From positions 1 to 46,861 of the forward strand of contig JAQGHU010000029.1 in the NCBI GenBank assembly GCA_028291515.1: DNA of 46,861 nt, given 5' to 3'. The stretch comes from Schlesneria sp. (GTDB taxonomy: Bacteria > Planctomycetota > Planctomycetia > Planctomycetales > Planctomycetaceae). Both the position numbers and the translations under genes were made by a program. Below, in pieces: positions 33,410-41,463 of this stretch. Under the pieces are notes generated by a model, which was not told the DNA's origin, made no database searches, and saw only the letters and a list, made by a program, of their open reading frames with translations. How positions within the stretch are numbered: position 1 is the stretch's first letter; every line of letters starts with the position of its first letter.

Positions 33410-35248
33410 CTATCGCCCTGAGGCAGCCGTCAGACTCGTCGCCGTGTCCGCCTTGTCACTTGCCTCGGATGGAACACCAGGCTGAGATGAGTTCTGTGCC
33501 AGCGGCAGCCGAACTTCGATTGTTGTGCCGACGTGCAGTTCACTAAACGCGGAGATCGATCCGTGGTGAGCATCAACGATCGTCTGACAGATCGACAAGC
33601 CTAAGCCGCAGCCTCCTTCCGCCGTCGTCCTCGCTTTGTCGACCCGGTAGAAGCGATTGAACACATGCTGCAATTCGTCGGTAGGAATGCCCACTCCTGA
33701 ATCCACCACGCGGATGATCGCCGATTGCTCATCACTGGTCACGTCCACGTCGACACGACCCTCCGGTTTGTTATATCGGATGGCATTGCTCAGCAAATTT
33801 GTGAGGACTTGGAAGAGTCGATCGTGATCGGCATCGATCGTCAATGCCTCGGCCCGACAACTCAGTTTGACATGTCGCTCGTCGGCCAGCGGTTGCAGCA
33901 TCTCGATAGCATCCACAGCCAGTCGATCGAGTTCGACAGGTCGCAGCTCGATTTCGGGTTCGCCGGAATCGAAGCGAGCCAGCAGTAGCAACGAATCGAT
34001 CAACGTTTTCATTCGCAAAGCCGCACGCCGACAAGCTTGGATCGTGTTTTGATAGTCGCCCACGGCTCGCGGTCGTGACAGCGCCAACTCCGCGTGTGAC
34101 AAGATCACCGCCACCGGTGTTCGTAACTCATGAGACGCGTCCGCCGTGAACTGGCCCTGTCGCTCGAAGGCCGATTGCAATCGATCGAATGTCCGGTTCA
34201 GCACTGTCCCGAGTTGCTCAAGTTCCGTCGCGGTCGAGCTCACATTGATACGAGTCGAAAGATTTTTGACTGAAATCGACTCCGCAATCGCAGACATTTC
34301 TGCAATCGGGCGAATGGCGCGCGAGGAAAACCACCAACCTCCGGCCAGGCCGATTGACAACACTCCCAGGCCGGTCAGGATCAGGCGGAACGCGTTTCGG
34401 TGCAACGCGGAGAGGTCGGGAACCAGCGATCGCCCCACCAGCACATTGATTTCGAAACGCGAAACGTGAATCACTTCACGCTGCATGTCGCGCATCCGCG
34501 CTTGTCGGACAGGAAGTCCATCGGCTTGCGTGTGAAGATCTGGAAACGGGATCTCTTCGACAGATTTTGACTTCTCCAGGACCGTCCCGTTTCGATCCCA
34601 GATGATGAAGTAAAAGCTGTGCTCATCACCCTCAAACAGGTGATTAAATTCATCTGGCAGACCCAAACCAGGTGCCGGGCTGAACCAACGCCCAGCCTGA
34701 TCGCGAGTAGAATCCCGCGGCCCAGCCGATCCATCGCGTGGTGGTTCTGGTGGACCGCCACGCTGACCGTCGCGAGCCTGTTCGTTCCGTCCGCTGCGAT
34801 TTCCCTCTTCTCGGTTTCCATCGCGCGATCCCCCACGCGATGGACCTCGATTTTCGCGGCGACGCGCGTCGCTCTGATCTTCCTGCTGCTGGTCATCGCG
34901 AGGACGGGCGATCAGCCAGGGCGGTGGCACCGGAAGCGGAACATTGGCCGGCAACAGCGCGTCCGCAATCAGCGGACTTCCACGATCCTCAGTCTGTTCG
35001 GGCGGGCGCGAAGATCCCGGCCCACGGTTGGGCGGTCGCCATGGTCCGGGGTTCGGAGATCGTGGGACTGGAAATAGACCTCGCAGACGCGATGTCAGCA
35101 CCGACGCAACTCGATCGAGTTCCGCGTCGGCCTGCTGCAATCGGGTTTGCCACTGCAATGCATACACGACCCCGCCGAAAATAATCAGCACGGTCGTCAG
35201 CAGCAGCGCGTGCCACAACTGCAGACGCCAGCGAAGCGACTTAATCAT
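33410..35248 (-). CDS. Sensor histidine kinase (OmpR-partner type)
   Basis: A 612-residue membrane kinase. Membrane segment 1 is at about 11-31; a periplasmic sensor region of about 250 residues follows; membrane segment 2 is at about 288-306, then HAMP (310-362). The dimerisation/phosphoacceptor motif is SHELRTPVAV (H373), and the ATPase domain has N488 in the N-box, DSGVGI (D516) and GGCGLGLSI (545-553). All motifs are intact. The sensor contains an unusual Arg/Gly/Pro/Asp-rich low-complexity stretch at about 60-185. ATG 35248 overlaps the response regulator stop by 8 bases, so translation is coupled. The signal is not known. Confidence 0.95.
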   Translation of the reverse strand: MIKSLRWRLQLWHALLLTTVLIIFGGVVYALQWQTRLQQADAELDRVASVLTSRLRGLFPVPRSPNPGPWRPPNRGPGSSRPPEQTEDRGSPLIADALLPANVPLPVPPPWLIARPRDDQQQEDQSDARRRENRGPSRGGSRDGNREEGNRSGRNEQARDGQRGGPPEPPRDGSAGPRDSTRDQAGRWFSPAPGLGLPDEFNHLFEGDEHSFYFIIWDRNGTVLEKSKSVEEIPFPDLHTQADGLPVRQARMRDMQREVIHVSRFEINVLVGRSLVPDLSALHRNAFRLILTGLGVLSIGLAGGWWFSSRAIRPIAEMSAIAESISVKNLSTRINVSSTATELEQLGTVLNRTFDRLQSAFERQGQFTADASHELRTPVAVILSHAELALSRPRAVGDYQNTIQACRRAALRMKTLIDSLLLLARFDSGEPEIELRPVELDRLAVDAIEMLQPLADERHVKLSCRAEALTIDADHDRLFQVLTNLLSNAIRYNKPEGRVDVDVTSDEQSAIIRVVDSGVGIPTDELQHVFNRFYRVDKARTTAEGGCGLGLSICQTIVDAHHGSISAFSELHVGTTIEVRLPLAQNSSQPGVPSEASDKADTATSLTAASGR

Positions 35249-35894
35249 TAATCATATACCCTTGACCGCGACGGGTGGTGATGAACTCGTGACCAAGTTT
35301 GCGGCGGATGTTCGAGACGTGAACGTCGACAAGATTCGAAAGTGTATCATCATCTTCGTCGTACAGCTTGTCATAAATCATCGATCGCGTGACAAGTTTT
35401 CCGCGATGCAGCGCCAGCAATTCGACCAGCGAATATTCCATGGCGGTCAGCGGGATCAGCGACCCAATTCGCGTGACCGTACGAGACACGGTGTCGATGT
35501 GGGTGTCGCCGATTTCGATGACCGGCTGGGACTGGCCCGCCGCCCGGCGAATGAGCGCTCGCAGGCGAGCCAGTAGTTCCGCCAATTGAAATGGTTTGAC
35601 CAGATAATCGTCAGCACCCGCATCAAGGCCTTTGACCCGGTCGTGGACGGTGTCGCGTGCGGTTAGCATCAACACCGGTGTCGCCTTGAGTTTGCGCAGC
35701 CGGGCCAGCACCTGCCAGCCGTCGAGTTTGGGCAACATGACATCCAGGACAATCACGTCATAGTCCCAGTTCGCGGCTTTATACAGTCCTTCTTCCCCAT
35801 CGCTGGCGGCATCGACGACGTACCCTTCTTCCTGCAGGCAAGTCCAGACAACTCGCTGCAGATCCGGTTCATCCTCGACAATCAAGACTCGCAT
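35241..35894 (-). CDS. OmpR/PhoB-family response regulator
   Basis: A 217-residue regulator. The receiver domain has the acidic pair E7/D8 (VEDE), phospho-acceptor D51 (IVLDVMLP) and K100 (DYLVKPF). The C-terminal winged helix (about 125-217; SRTVTRIGSLIPLTAMEYSL, DVHVSNIRRKL, RGQGYMI) binds DNA. ATG 35894 is at the exact family start with AAGGA upstream; the open frame runs to 36032. It is co-transcribed with the histidine kinase gene, which it overlaps by 8 bases. Targets are unknown; the divergent exported protein at 36287 is an obvious candidate by position. Confidence 0.95.
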   Translation of the reverse strand: MRVLIVEDEPDLQRVVWTCLQEEGYVVDAASDGEEGLYKAANWDYDVIVLDVMLPKLDGWQVLARLRKLKATPVLMLTARDTVHDRVKGLDAGADDYLVKPFQLAELLARLRALIRRAAGQSQPVIEIGDTHIDTVSRTVTRIGSLIPLTAMEYSLVELLALHRGKLVTRSMIYDKLYDEDDDTLSNLVDVHVSNIRRKLGHEFITTRRGQGYMIND

Positions 35895-36286
35895 ATCTTT
35901 CGGTCCTTCTGCGATCATTTTGTGAAACCTTGGTGATTGCGAAAGTAGACGGGTCATCTGCGGCCCAAGTCGCCTTGTGGTCGACCACGTCACATCGAAT
36001 TCCAACTCCCGAATCTTAGCGAACGTTGCCAATGATCCGGCACAACTTCATCTGTCATTAAGGTTTGCCTTCGTATGCTCTTGCTCCATCTGAATGGAGG
36101 CGCGGACAGTGTCTTCATGGGGAGTCAGATATCTTTGATGCGGACGCATCGCGGCGTAAAGTGCTCTCTCGAAATTGATCGAAGCACGGTGCCGAGTCGA
36201 TTTGCCGATCGCGGTGTTGGATGCTGGGCGGAGCGTTGCGGGTGCGACGACTGATTTCGTCCTTCCTTATTTCATAAAGGGGTGGA
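35895..36286. other. Divergent intergenic region (392 bases)
   Basis: It lies between the two-component operon (minus) and the Gly-rich exported protein gene (plus) and must hold both promoters. No repeat, RNA gene or clear promoter was recognised. Confidence 0.4.
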
Positions 36287-37075
36287 ATGATGCGTTTGGG
36301 GTCATGGACAGGTCTAGCAGCATTGGGAATGGCAGCATTGATGGCCTCGAGTGCGTTCGCGCAGCCCGGTGGCGCTGGTGGTCGCGGGGGTCGAGGTGCC
36401 GGTGGCGGGATGGGTGGTCGACAGACAGCGGTCACGTTGGCTGGAAACGAAGCGGTCCAGAAGGAACTGGCCCTGACTGACGATCAAATCGCCAAGGTCA
36501 AGACTCTCGGCGAAGAAGCTCGCGCCGAACTGCGACCTAGCGGCGACGGTTTCGCTGGTTTGCGCGATCTTCCCGAGAGCGAACGCCGCGCGAAAATGAC
36601 CGAGTTGATGGCCAAGCAAGCCGAAGCCAGCAAAGCCGCTGCTGAAAAGTACAAGCCAAAACTGGCCGCTGTTCTCGACGCCAAGCAAATCGAACGACTG
36701 GACCAGATCGCCGTGCAGGCTGCTGGCTCACAAGCCTACGCCGATCCAGCCGTGGTGAAGGCTCTCAAGCTGACACAAGATCAGCAGGACAAGATCGCTT
36801 CCATCAACAAAGAAGCGGGCGAGAAGACCCGTGAACTGTTCGGTGCTGCAGGTGGTGGCGGCGGCGGTGCTGGCGCTGGAAACGGCGAGAAGATCCGCGA
36901 GTTGAATCAGACCCGCGATAAGGACGTGGCCGCTGTGCTGACCGCTGACCAAACGGCCGCGTTTGCCAAGCTCAAGGGCAAAGAATTCGACGTCGCCCAA
37001 CTGCGTCGCGGCCCAGGTGGTGGTGGTCAGGGCGGCAACCGACCGGCTGGCGGTCGTCAACGTCCTGCTCAGTAA
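36287..37075 (+). CDS. Exported Gly-rich helical protein, Spy/LTXXQ-like
   Basis: A 262-residue exported protein. A signal peptide (1-25, ending SSAFAQP) is followed by a Gly/Arg-rich segment (GGAGGRGGRGAGGG), then helices with two LT-type repeats: ELALTDDQIAKVKTL and ALKLTQDQQDKIASI. Each is followed by Lys/Glu/Ala-rich helices and a third related LTADQTAAFAKLKG. This LTxxQ pattern recalls Spy/CpxP periplasmic proteins, which are small helical chaperones and envelope-stress sensors. The C-terminus is again Gly/Arg-rich. AAGGGG precedes ATG 36287. A strong terminator follows at 37103-37145. It is divergent from the two-component operon, so a link to envelope stress is plausible but inferred. 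Confidence 0.78.
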   Translation: MMRLGSWTGLAALGMAALMASSAFAQPGGAGGRGGRGAGGGMGGRQTAVTLAGNEAVQKELALTDDQIAKVKTLGEEARAELRPSGDGFAGLRDLPESERRAKMTELMAKQAEASKAAAEKYKPKLAAVLDAKQIERLDQIAVQAAGSQAYADPAVVKALKLTQDQQDKIASINKEAGEKTRELFGAAGGGGGGAGAGNGEKIRELNQTRDKDVAAVLTADQTAAFAKLKGKEFDVAQLRRGPGGGGQGGNRPAGGRQRPAQ

Positions 37076-37102
37076 TCTACGTTAGCGACAAGCGACAACA
37101 TC

Positions 37103-37145
37103 AACGCATCATGTCTCATCAACAGGCATGATGCGTTTTGTTTTT
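37103..37145 (+). terminator. Rho-independent terminator of the Gly-rich exported protein gene
   Basis: AACGCATCATG (37103-37113) pairs perfectly with CATGATGCGTT (37127-37137). The 3' arm runs into a T-rich tract (37136-37145). It lies 28 bases after the stop. Confidence 0.9.
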
Positions 37146-37176
37146 GACAGACCTTCCGCTGGCCAATCGGCGTCCC

Positions 37177-37202
37177 GTAGCTAATCTCGCCAAGAGATTG
37201 GG
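37177..37202 (+). repeat. REP-like GTAG hairpin, copy 4
   Basis: GTAGCT, arm AATCTC, loop GCCAA, arm GAGATT and GGG, with a perfect 6-bp stem. It is followed by GCGAAGTCGCTGTGC, similar to the tail of copy 2. It lies in the non-coding gap after the terminator at 37103. Confidence 0.7.
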
Positions 37203-37275
37203 CGAAGTCGCTGTGCGAACGATGATTCAAGGATTTCGTCCCACTCTTATGATTTACCCAGGATCAATTGCTGCG

Positions 37276-37617
37276 TCACTGCGGGATTTGGTTCTTCGAA
37301 TGATTTGTGACAAGTCGATCTGATTCGAATGTCAGTTCCATGTTGTAACGCTTGGAATACCACCAATCCTCGCGAGAACTGCCATTGGCTTGATCCAACG
37401 TGGCCACTGCATCGGGTTCTCCCAGGATCTCACGCACGCTCTTCGTCGACATCCCGATCCGCAATTTGTCCTCTGGGCGAGTGAGACCATAGCCGAGGGT
37501 TCGGAGTGCGAATCCGCCCACTAGCGCGCTGCCAAAGAAGCACACGGGTATTGCCGCAAGCAGGCCGACAACTCGCACTGAGTTGAACTCCATTTTGAAG
37601 GAAATCCATCTTTTCAT
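37276..37617 (-). CDS. BamE/SmpA-like small membrane protein
   Basis: A 113-residue protein with one N-terminal membrane segment (about 17-36, VVGLLAAIPVCFFGSALVGG). The C-terminal domain has the BamE/SmpA pattern of IGMSTKSVREILGEPD followed by WWYSKRYNMELTFESDRL, a helix-strand-strand fold. The classical BamE lipobox is absent; instead it is membrane-anchored. GAGGGAG precedes ATG 37617. It lies 39 bases downstream of a two-gene membrane cluster on the same strand. The domain match is good; a role in beta-barrel assembly is not demonstrated. Confidence 0.7.
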   Translation of the reverse strand: MKRWISFKMEFNSVRVVGLLAAIPVCFFGSALVGGFALRTLGYGLTRPEDKLRIGMSTKSVREILGEPDAVATLDQANGSSREDWWYSKRYNMELTFESDRLVTNHSKNQIPQ

Positions 37618-37656
37618 CGCAGAACTCCCTCTGTAGCAAGATCGGTGAATGCGCCT

Positions 37657-37989
37657 TCAGTCAGACATCGGAGTCTTGATGGGGAACCATTTACGGTAGC
37701 GACGACGAATCATCGAGAACCAAGCAACTGCGACCATCCCCAATCCAATCGTCGGCAGGACAATTCCGATGCCGACCGTAACGGGCTGGTTCTCAAAGAA
37801 CGCACGGCAAACCTTCCTCAACCCCCACGCCGCATCGTCCACCAAGACACTGGATCCACCGGGTTGGATCAATAACAGCAGGTTCTCGATAATCGTCACC
37901 AGTACAAGCGGAGTGATCATCAGACAGAGCCCATAGACGCTGAGCATGAAACGACGGTCTTCAAACAGCCGTTTGCGAGGCTCAATCAT
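37657..37989 (-). CDS. Small two-segment membrane protein, unknown function
   Basis: A 110-residue protein with two membrane segments (about 18-40 and 72-94) and a basic C-terminus (RRRYRKWF). The family is not recognised. The start is set at ATG 37989 because it overlaps the stop of the upstream gene in an ATGA arrangement, a typical translational coupling; the open frame runs to 38091 within the upstream gene. It is followed by the BamE-like gene 39 bases away. Confidence 0.65.
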   Translation of the reverse strand: MIEPRKRLFEDRRFMLSVYGLCLMITPLVLVTIIENLLLLIQPGGSSVLVDDAAWGLRKVCRAFFENQPVTVGIGIVLPTIGLGMVAVAWFSMIRRRYRKWFPIKTPMSD

Positions 37990-38441
37990 GGACCGCGACG
38001 CTGGACTGGTGACGGTGACGGTTGTCGCAGGATCAAGTAGCCGGAGATCAAAGTCAAAGGAAGAACCAGCGACCAGTACGGGACCATCCACATTTCAATT
38101 TCAATGCGGGAAGCCTGATGCTTAAGTGTTCCCGATTCGAAGCGAAATCCGGCCCATCTCCAGCAGACTTGCAGATCGCAAGTCTCCCGCGTATCCAGCA
38201 CATTCATCCTGGTCATATTGAACGAATGCCATTCGGCAAGTTGCGATGAGTGTGACGGTGTCTGCCAACCGCAGCCGACCCTTGCTTGCAACGAACTGGC
38301 GAAATATGTCACTTGTCCGTGGGGAAGTGTTAGCTCATCGCAATAGATGTAGCTGCGCGCCCACGCCACAGCCACGATCAGCGCCAACAACAGCGCGCCG
38401 CACCCCGCTTTTCGTCTCCAACCAATAAAGAACTCACGCAT
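37986..38441 (-). CDS. Planctomycete WRRKAG-family membrane protein
   Basis: A 151-residue protein with an N-terminal membrane segment after GWRRKAGCGALLLALIVAVA and a second near the C-terminus (VPYWSLVLPLTLISGYLIL). Between them is a soluble domain of about 90 residues with CDLQVCWRW. Proteins with this frame, WRRKAG then a hydrophobic stretch then VPYW near the end, are common in Planctomycetes and have no known function. ATG 38441 is the start; the TTG before it is less likely. It overlaps the next gene by 4 bases. A truncated paralogue lies at 38571-38774. Confidence 0.78.
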   Translation of the reverse strand: MREFFIGWRRKAGCGALLLALIVAVAWARSYIYCDELTLPHGQVTYFASSLQARVGCGWQTPSHSSQLAEWHSFNMTRMNVLDTRETCDLQVCWRWAGFRFESGTLKHQASRIEIEMWMVPYWSLVLPLTLISGYLILRQPSPSPVQRRGP

Positions 38442-38570
38442 CAAGTTTTACCCCGTTTCGTGACTTCCGAAGAATCAGCTGAGCGGAGAAACGTCGAAGA
38501 ACTCTTGAGGATCAAATAATTTCTGAACCCCATGAACTTCCACATTGTCGAACAGTGTCTGCGGCCCGTT

Positions 38571-38774
38571 CTATGGCTGCGGTTCCTGCCACTCGCTTGA
38601 GATGGCAACGTGGTCGACGGCTGTGTGAATGGCGAGTGCCCGCTGTCGTCTGAAGGCGATCCAGATGTGATCCTCGTAGAAGTAGCTCCGTCCCCATACG
38701 ACCACCAACATCAATGCCATGAGTAGTGTGATGCTGCCCGCTTTTCTTCGCCAACTATTGAAGAGAGTCAGCAT
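38571..38774 (-). pseudogene. Truncated paralogue of the WRRKAG-family membrane protein
   Basis: The 67-codon frame starts MLTLFNSWRRKAGSITLL and continues with a hydrophobic segment and WGRSYFYEDHIW, parallel to the start of the neighbouring full-length gene (WRRKAGCGALLL, WARSYIYCDELT). It stops after EWQEPQP, so the VPYW-containing second half is missing. No continuation was seen in the other minus-strand frames. It may be a decayed duplicate or a short functional variant; a GTG start at 38783 is also possible. Confidence 0.6.
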
Positions 38775-38837
38775 GGATCGCACGGCACTCAGTGAAGTGT
38801 TGTTATTCCCGTAGCATTTCCAACTGCAGTACTCGAT

Positions 38838-39707
38838 CTACGCAGCACGATTGGCCGCGCGAGCTTGGGCGAAGAATCCAACACGATCTGTGTTCGCTTC
38901 ATCCAAGGGACCGCTGCGACGCACGGAGAGCCTTGCGCCGAAGGCGAATGCTGCGGCGACACGGATCTCCAGATCCGATCCCTCCAGGTCTTCGGTTTCG
39001 ATCTCAGGGATGCCTGGTAATGGCGGGCAAAACGCCACGTGGATCATTGCCTCTCGTTGGCCGGCCGCGAATTCAACTCGAACCCACCCCTCGACCTGTT
39101 CGGTCTCGTCAGTTGTGCGGCGGGACAGCCACAGCGTCTGACCCTCGTCGACGTCGCCTGCCCCTTCATCAGTGAACTCGGTCTCTTCGACGAATGCGTT
39201 ATCGCTTTTGACAGAGAATGTTGGCTCCGCAATGGGGGTCGTGGCAGGGGTGGGCATCGCCGACATGGACGGAGGTTCAGGATGCGACACTTGAGGCGGA
39301 CCTTCGCTCCACGCCAGATCTGATGAAGCTGCGAGCACACCTAGCTGTAGCAGAACGATGGAGAACAACATGCCTGCAGCCAGCGGACTGGTGGCGACGG
39401 AGAGTGCCCAGCACCAGATCGCAGTGATCATCAACGAGATTGCATGCGGAGCAACCGAGAGCATCTTTGTTGTCTGCGGCCTTGGGATCGACGTGTACAA
39501 AGACCACGCGGCCAACGATGTGATCGCGACGATCAGGCTGCTGAAGATAGCGAGCGGTGCCGGTAGCGGTTCCGTGAACTGGCCCGAAAGGCGACGAGTC
39601 GCCAGCACCGCATCGGCGACCAGTAATGCCGACCAGATCCATACGGCCAATGAATGCCGCCGTGGGCCTGCGAGCGTCAAAGCTCTGAAAGCGTCTTGAT
39701 CCGGCAT
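38838..39707 (-). CDS. Multi-pass membrane protein with soluble C-terminal domain, unknown function
   Basis: A 289-residue protein. The first 140 residues contain four hydrophobic segments, then a Pro/Ser-rich linker (about 145-170). The C-terminal 110 residues form a soluble domain (EGWVRVEFAAGQREAMIHVAFCPPLPGIPE, with the end GFFAQARAANRAA) of unrecognised family. AAGGGAG precedes ATG 39707. It is downstream of metK on the same strand, separated by a strong hairpin, so it likely has its own promoter. No function is suggested. Confidence 0.75.
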   Translation of the reverse strand: MPDQDAFRALTLAGPRRHSLAVWIWSALLVADAVLATRRLSGQFTEPLPAPLAIFSSLIVAITSLAAWSLYTSIPRPQTTKMLSVAPHAISLMITAIWCWALSVATSPLAAGMLFSIVLLQLGVLAASSDLAWSEGPPQVSHPEPPSMSAMPTPATTPIAEPTFSVKSDNAFVEETEFTDEGAGDVDEGQTLWLSRRTTDETEQVEGWVRVEFAAGQREAMIHVAFCPPLPGIPEIETEDLEGSDLEIRVAAAFAFGARLSVRRSGPLDEANTDRVGFFAQARAANRAA

Positions 39708-39763
39708 GGACTCCCTTCCATCCGACAGTCGCAAATTGATCTAGTCATCACGATGAACCAACC

Positions 39764-39792
39764 CGCGTTCGGGAGGGATTCTCCCGAACGCG
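39764..39792 (-). terminator. Strong hairpin after metK
   Basis: CGCGTTCGGGAG (39764-39775) pairs perfectly with CTCCCGAACGCG (39781-39792) around a 5-base loop, 26 bases after the metK stop. On the minus strand it is followed by GGTTGGTTCATCG, not a strict T-run, so termination may be factor-assisted or partial. Confidence 0.6.
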
Positions 39793-39818
39793 ATGTTGAT
39801 GTCATCTGCTGTTGCAGC

Positions 39819-40964
39819 TTAGATTCCAGCCGCCTTCTTCAAATCAGCAGCCTTGTTCGTCGCTTCCCAGGAGAAGTCGGCGTCGTTACGTCCAAAGTGG
39901 CCGCCGCTGGCGGTTTTGCGGTAGATCGGACGACGCAGCTTCAAGTACTCAATGATGCCCAGTGGCGTCAGCTTGAAGTGTTCGCGAACCAGGCCAACGA
40001 TCTTGTCTTCACTGATGACACTGGTGCCATTGGTGGAGACGCGGATGCTGACTGGATCGGCCACACCGATCGCGTAGGCCAGTTGAACTTCGCATTCCGA
40101 GGCCAGGCCGGCGGCGACAATGTTCTTGGCAACGTGACGAGCCATGTAGGCTGCGGAACGATCGACCTTGGTTGGATCCTTACCGCTGAAGGCACCGCCA
40201 CCGTGACGACCCCAGCCGCCGTAGGTGTCGACGATGATCTTGCGACCCGTCAGGCCGGTGTCACCGTGAGGACCACCCACCACGAAGTTGCCCGTGGGGT
40301 TGATGTGGTACTTGGTCTTCGAGGACAGCAGTTCGGCGGGAACTGACTTATTCACGACTTCATTCGTCACGAACTTAGCAATGTCGGCTTGCGAGACGTC
40401 TTGATGATGCTGAGTCGAGACCACAACGGCCGAGATACCGACCGGCTTGTTGTTCGCATCGTATTCCACGGTGACCTGACTCTTGGCGTCGGGACGCAGC
40501 CAGTCGACTTCCTTCTTCTGACGCGCTTCCGTCAGGCGGTTGATGATGCGGTGCGACAAGGCGATCGGCAGCGGCATCAGTTCAGGAGTCTGGTTGCAGG
40601 CATAGCCAAACATCAAACCCTGATCACCGGCCCCTTCGCGATCGACACCCATGGCGATGTCTGGGCTCTGGCTGTGGATTGCAACCAGCACTTTGCAAGT
40701 TTCGTGATGGAAACCGACGTTATCGAAGGTGTAGCCGATGTCTTTGACGACATCGCGAGCGATTTGCGTGTAATCGATCTTGCCCTGTGTCGTGATTTCA
40801 CCAGACAGAACGACCAGATCCGTGGTACACAGTGTTTCACAGGCCACGCGCGAACGGGGGTCCTGAGCCAGCAGGGCATCCAGCACCCCATCGGAAATCT
40901 GGTCGGCCACCTTGTCGGGGTGGCCCATGCTGACCGATTCACTGGTGAAAAGATAATTCGACAT
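39819..40964 (-). CDS. metK: S-adenosylmethionine synthetase
   Basis: A 381-residue enzyme that makes S-adenosylmethionine from methionine and ATP. Signatures are the N-terminal [16 protein letters not shown], the hexapeptide-type motif [12 protein letters not shown] and the P-loop-like [19 protein letters not shown]. Length and motifs are normal, so it should be active. ATG 40964 was chosen by homology; the open frame extends to 41003, and GGAG lies about 10 bases upstream. The leader (about 230 bases to the next gene) contains a 16-bp palindrome at 41138-41153; no known SAM riboswitch core was recognised. Confidence 0.98.
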   Translation of the reverse strand: MSNYLFTSESVSMGHPDKVADQISDGVLDALLAQDPRSRVACETLCTTDLVVLSGEITTQGKIDYTQIARDVVKDIGYTFDNVGFHHETCKVLVAIHSQSPDIAMGVDREGAGDQGLMFGYACNQTPELMPLPIALSHRIINRLTEARQKKEVDWLRPDAKSQVTVEYDANNKPVGISAVVVSTQHHQDVSQADIAKFVTNEVVNKSVPAELLSSKTKYHINPTGNFVVGGPHGDTGLTGRKIIVDTYGGWGRHGGGAFSGKDPTKVDRSAAYMARHVAKNIVAAGLASECEVQLAYAIGVADPVSIRVSTNGTSVISEDKIVGLVREHFKLTPLGIIEYLKLRRPIYRKTASGGHFGRNDADFSWEATNKAADLKKAAGI

Positions 40965-41137
40965 CAAACAGGCACTCCGTGTAGCTCGCGACGTTCCAGT
41001 CAACGGAATCTTGGGAAGGTCTGCCAGCCGGAACGGACCGCAGGTCAGCTTCCAAACGAACGAAGATTCTACGATTCCTGTGGTTTTGCCTCAACCCGCT
41101 TGTTGGATTATGGCCGAAGTGATTCCGATTATGACCG

Positions 41138-41153
41138 ATCGGCAATTGCCGAT
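41138..41153. promoter_or_regulatory. 16-bp perfect palindrome upstream of metK
   Basis: ATCGGCAATTGCCGAT reads the same on both strands. It sits about 175 bases upstream of the metK start and 39 bases downstream of the small membrane protein on the other side. It could be an operator or a short hairpin (6-bp stem, AATT loop). Confidence 0.4.
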
Positions 41154-41191
41154 GACGTTTAGAGCACCTCTGTTTTGTCGAGAACCCCATG

Positions 41192-41428
41192 TTATTGTGA
41201 TGAATTGCCCGCGTCTGGCAGCTTGCGGTCCGTCAAGATCGCTAGTCCTGCGGCAACTTGAAGGATGGCCGTTAGCGACCCTAAACAGAGGATCTTCGTT
41301 TGCAAGATCCGTTGAATATCGCGCGCAGTGACTGTCTCCGCATAAGACACGAATGCTTCCGAAATGAGCCAAAGCGTCAGTATCAGAGCGAGTGACTGAG
41401 CCACCAAGGCTAAGCGGCGTCCTGTCAT
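41192..41428 (-). CDS. Small two-segment membrane protein, unknown function
   Basis: A 78-residue protein with two hydrophobic segments (about 7-28, LALVAQSLALILTLWLISEAF, and about 44-64) and a polar tail. No family is recognised. ATG 41428 is supported by GGAGGGT 4-10 bases upstream; the frame is open to 41467, where it would overlap the sulfatase stop. It follows the sulfatase gene by 35 bases and may be co-transcribed. Confidence 0.55.
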   Translation of the reverse strand: MTGRRLALVAQSLALILTLWLISEAFVSYAETVTARDIQRILQTKILCLGSLTAILQVAAGLAILTDRKLPDAGNSSQ

Positions 41429-41463
41429 TTTGACCCTCCACAGAGCTCTAACTCGTCCCCAGG

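Noticed and set aside
39654-41162. Two plus-strand open frames of 230 and 257 codons
   Set aside because: Both are antisense to metK and its neighbours, with no signal or RBS.
40965-41191. SAM riboswitch before metK
   Set aside because: No conserved core of the known SAM riboswitch classes could be recognised by eye; only a palindrome is visible.
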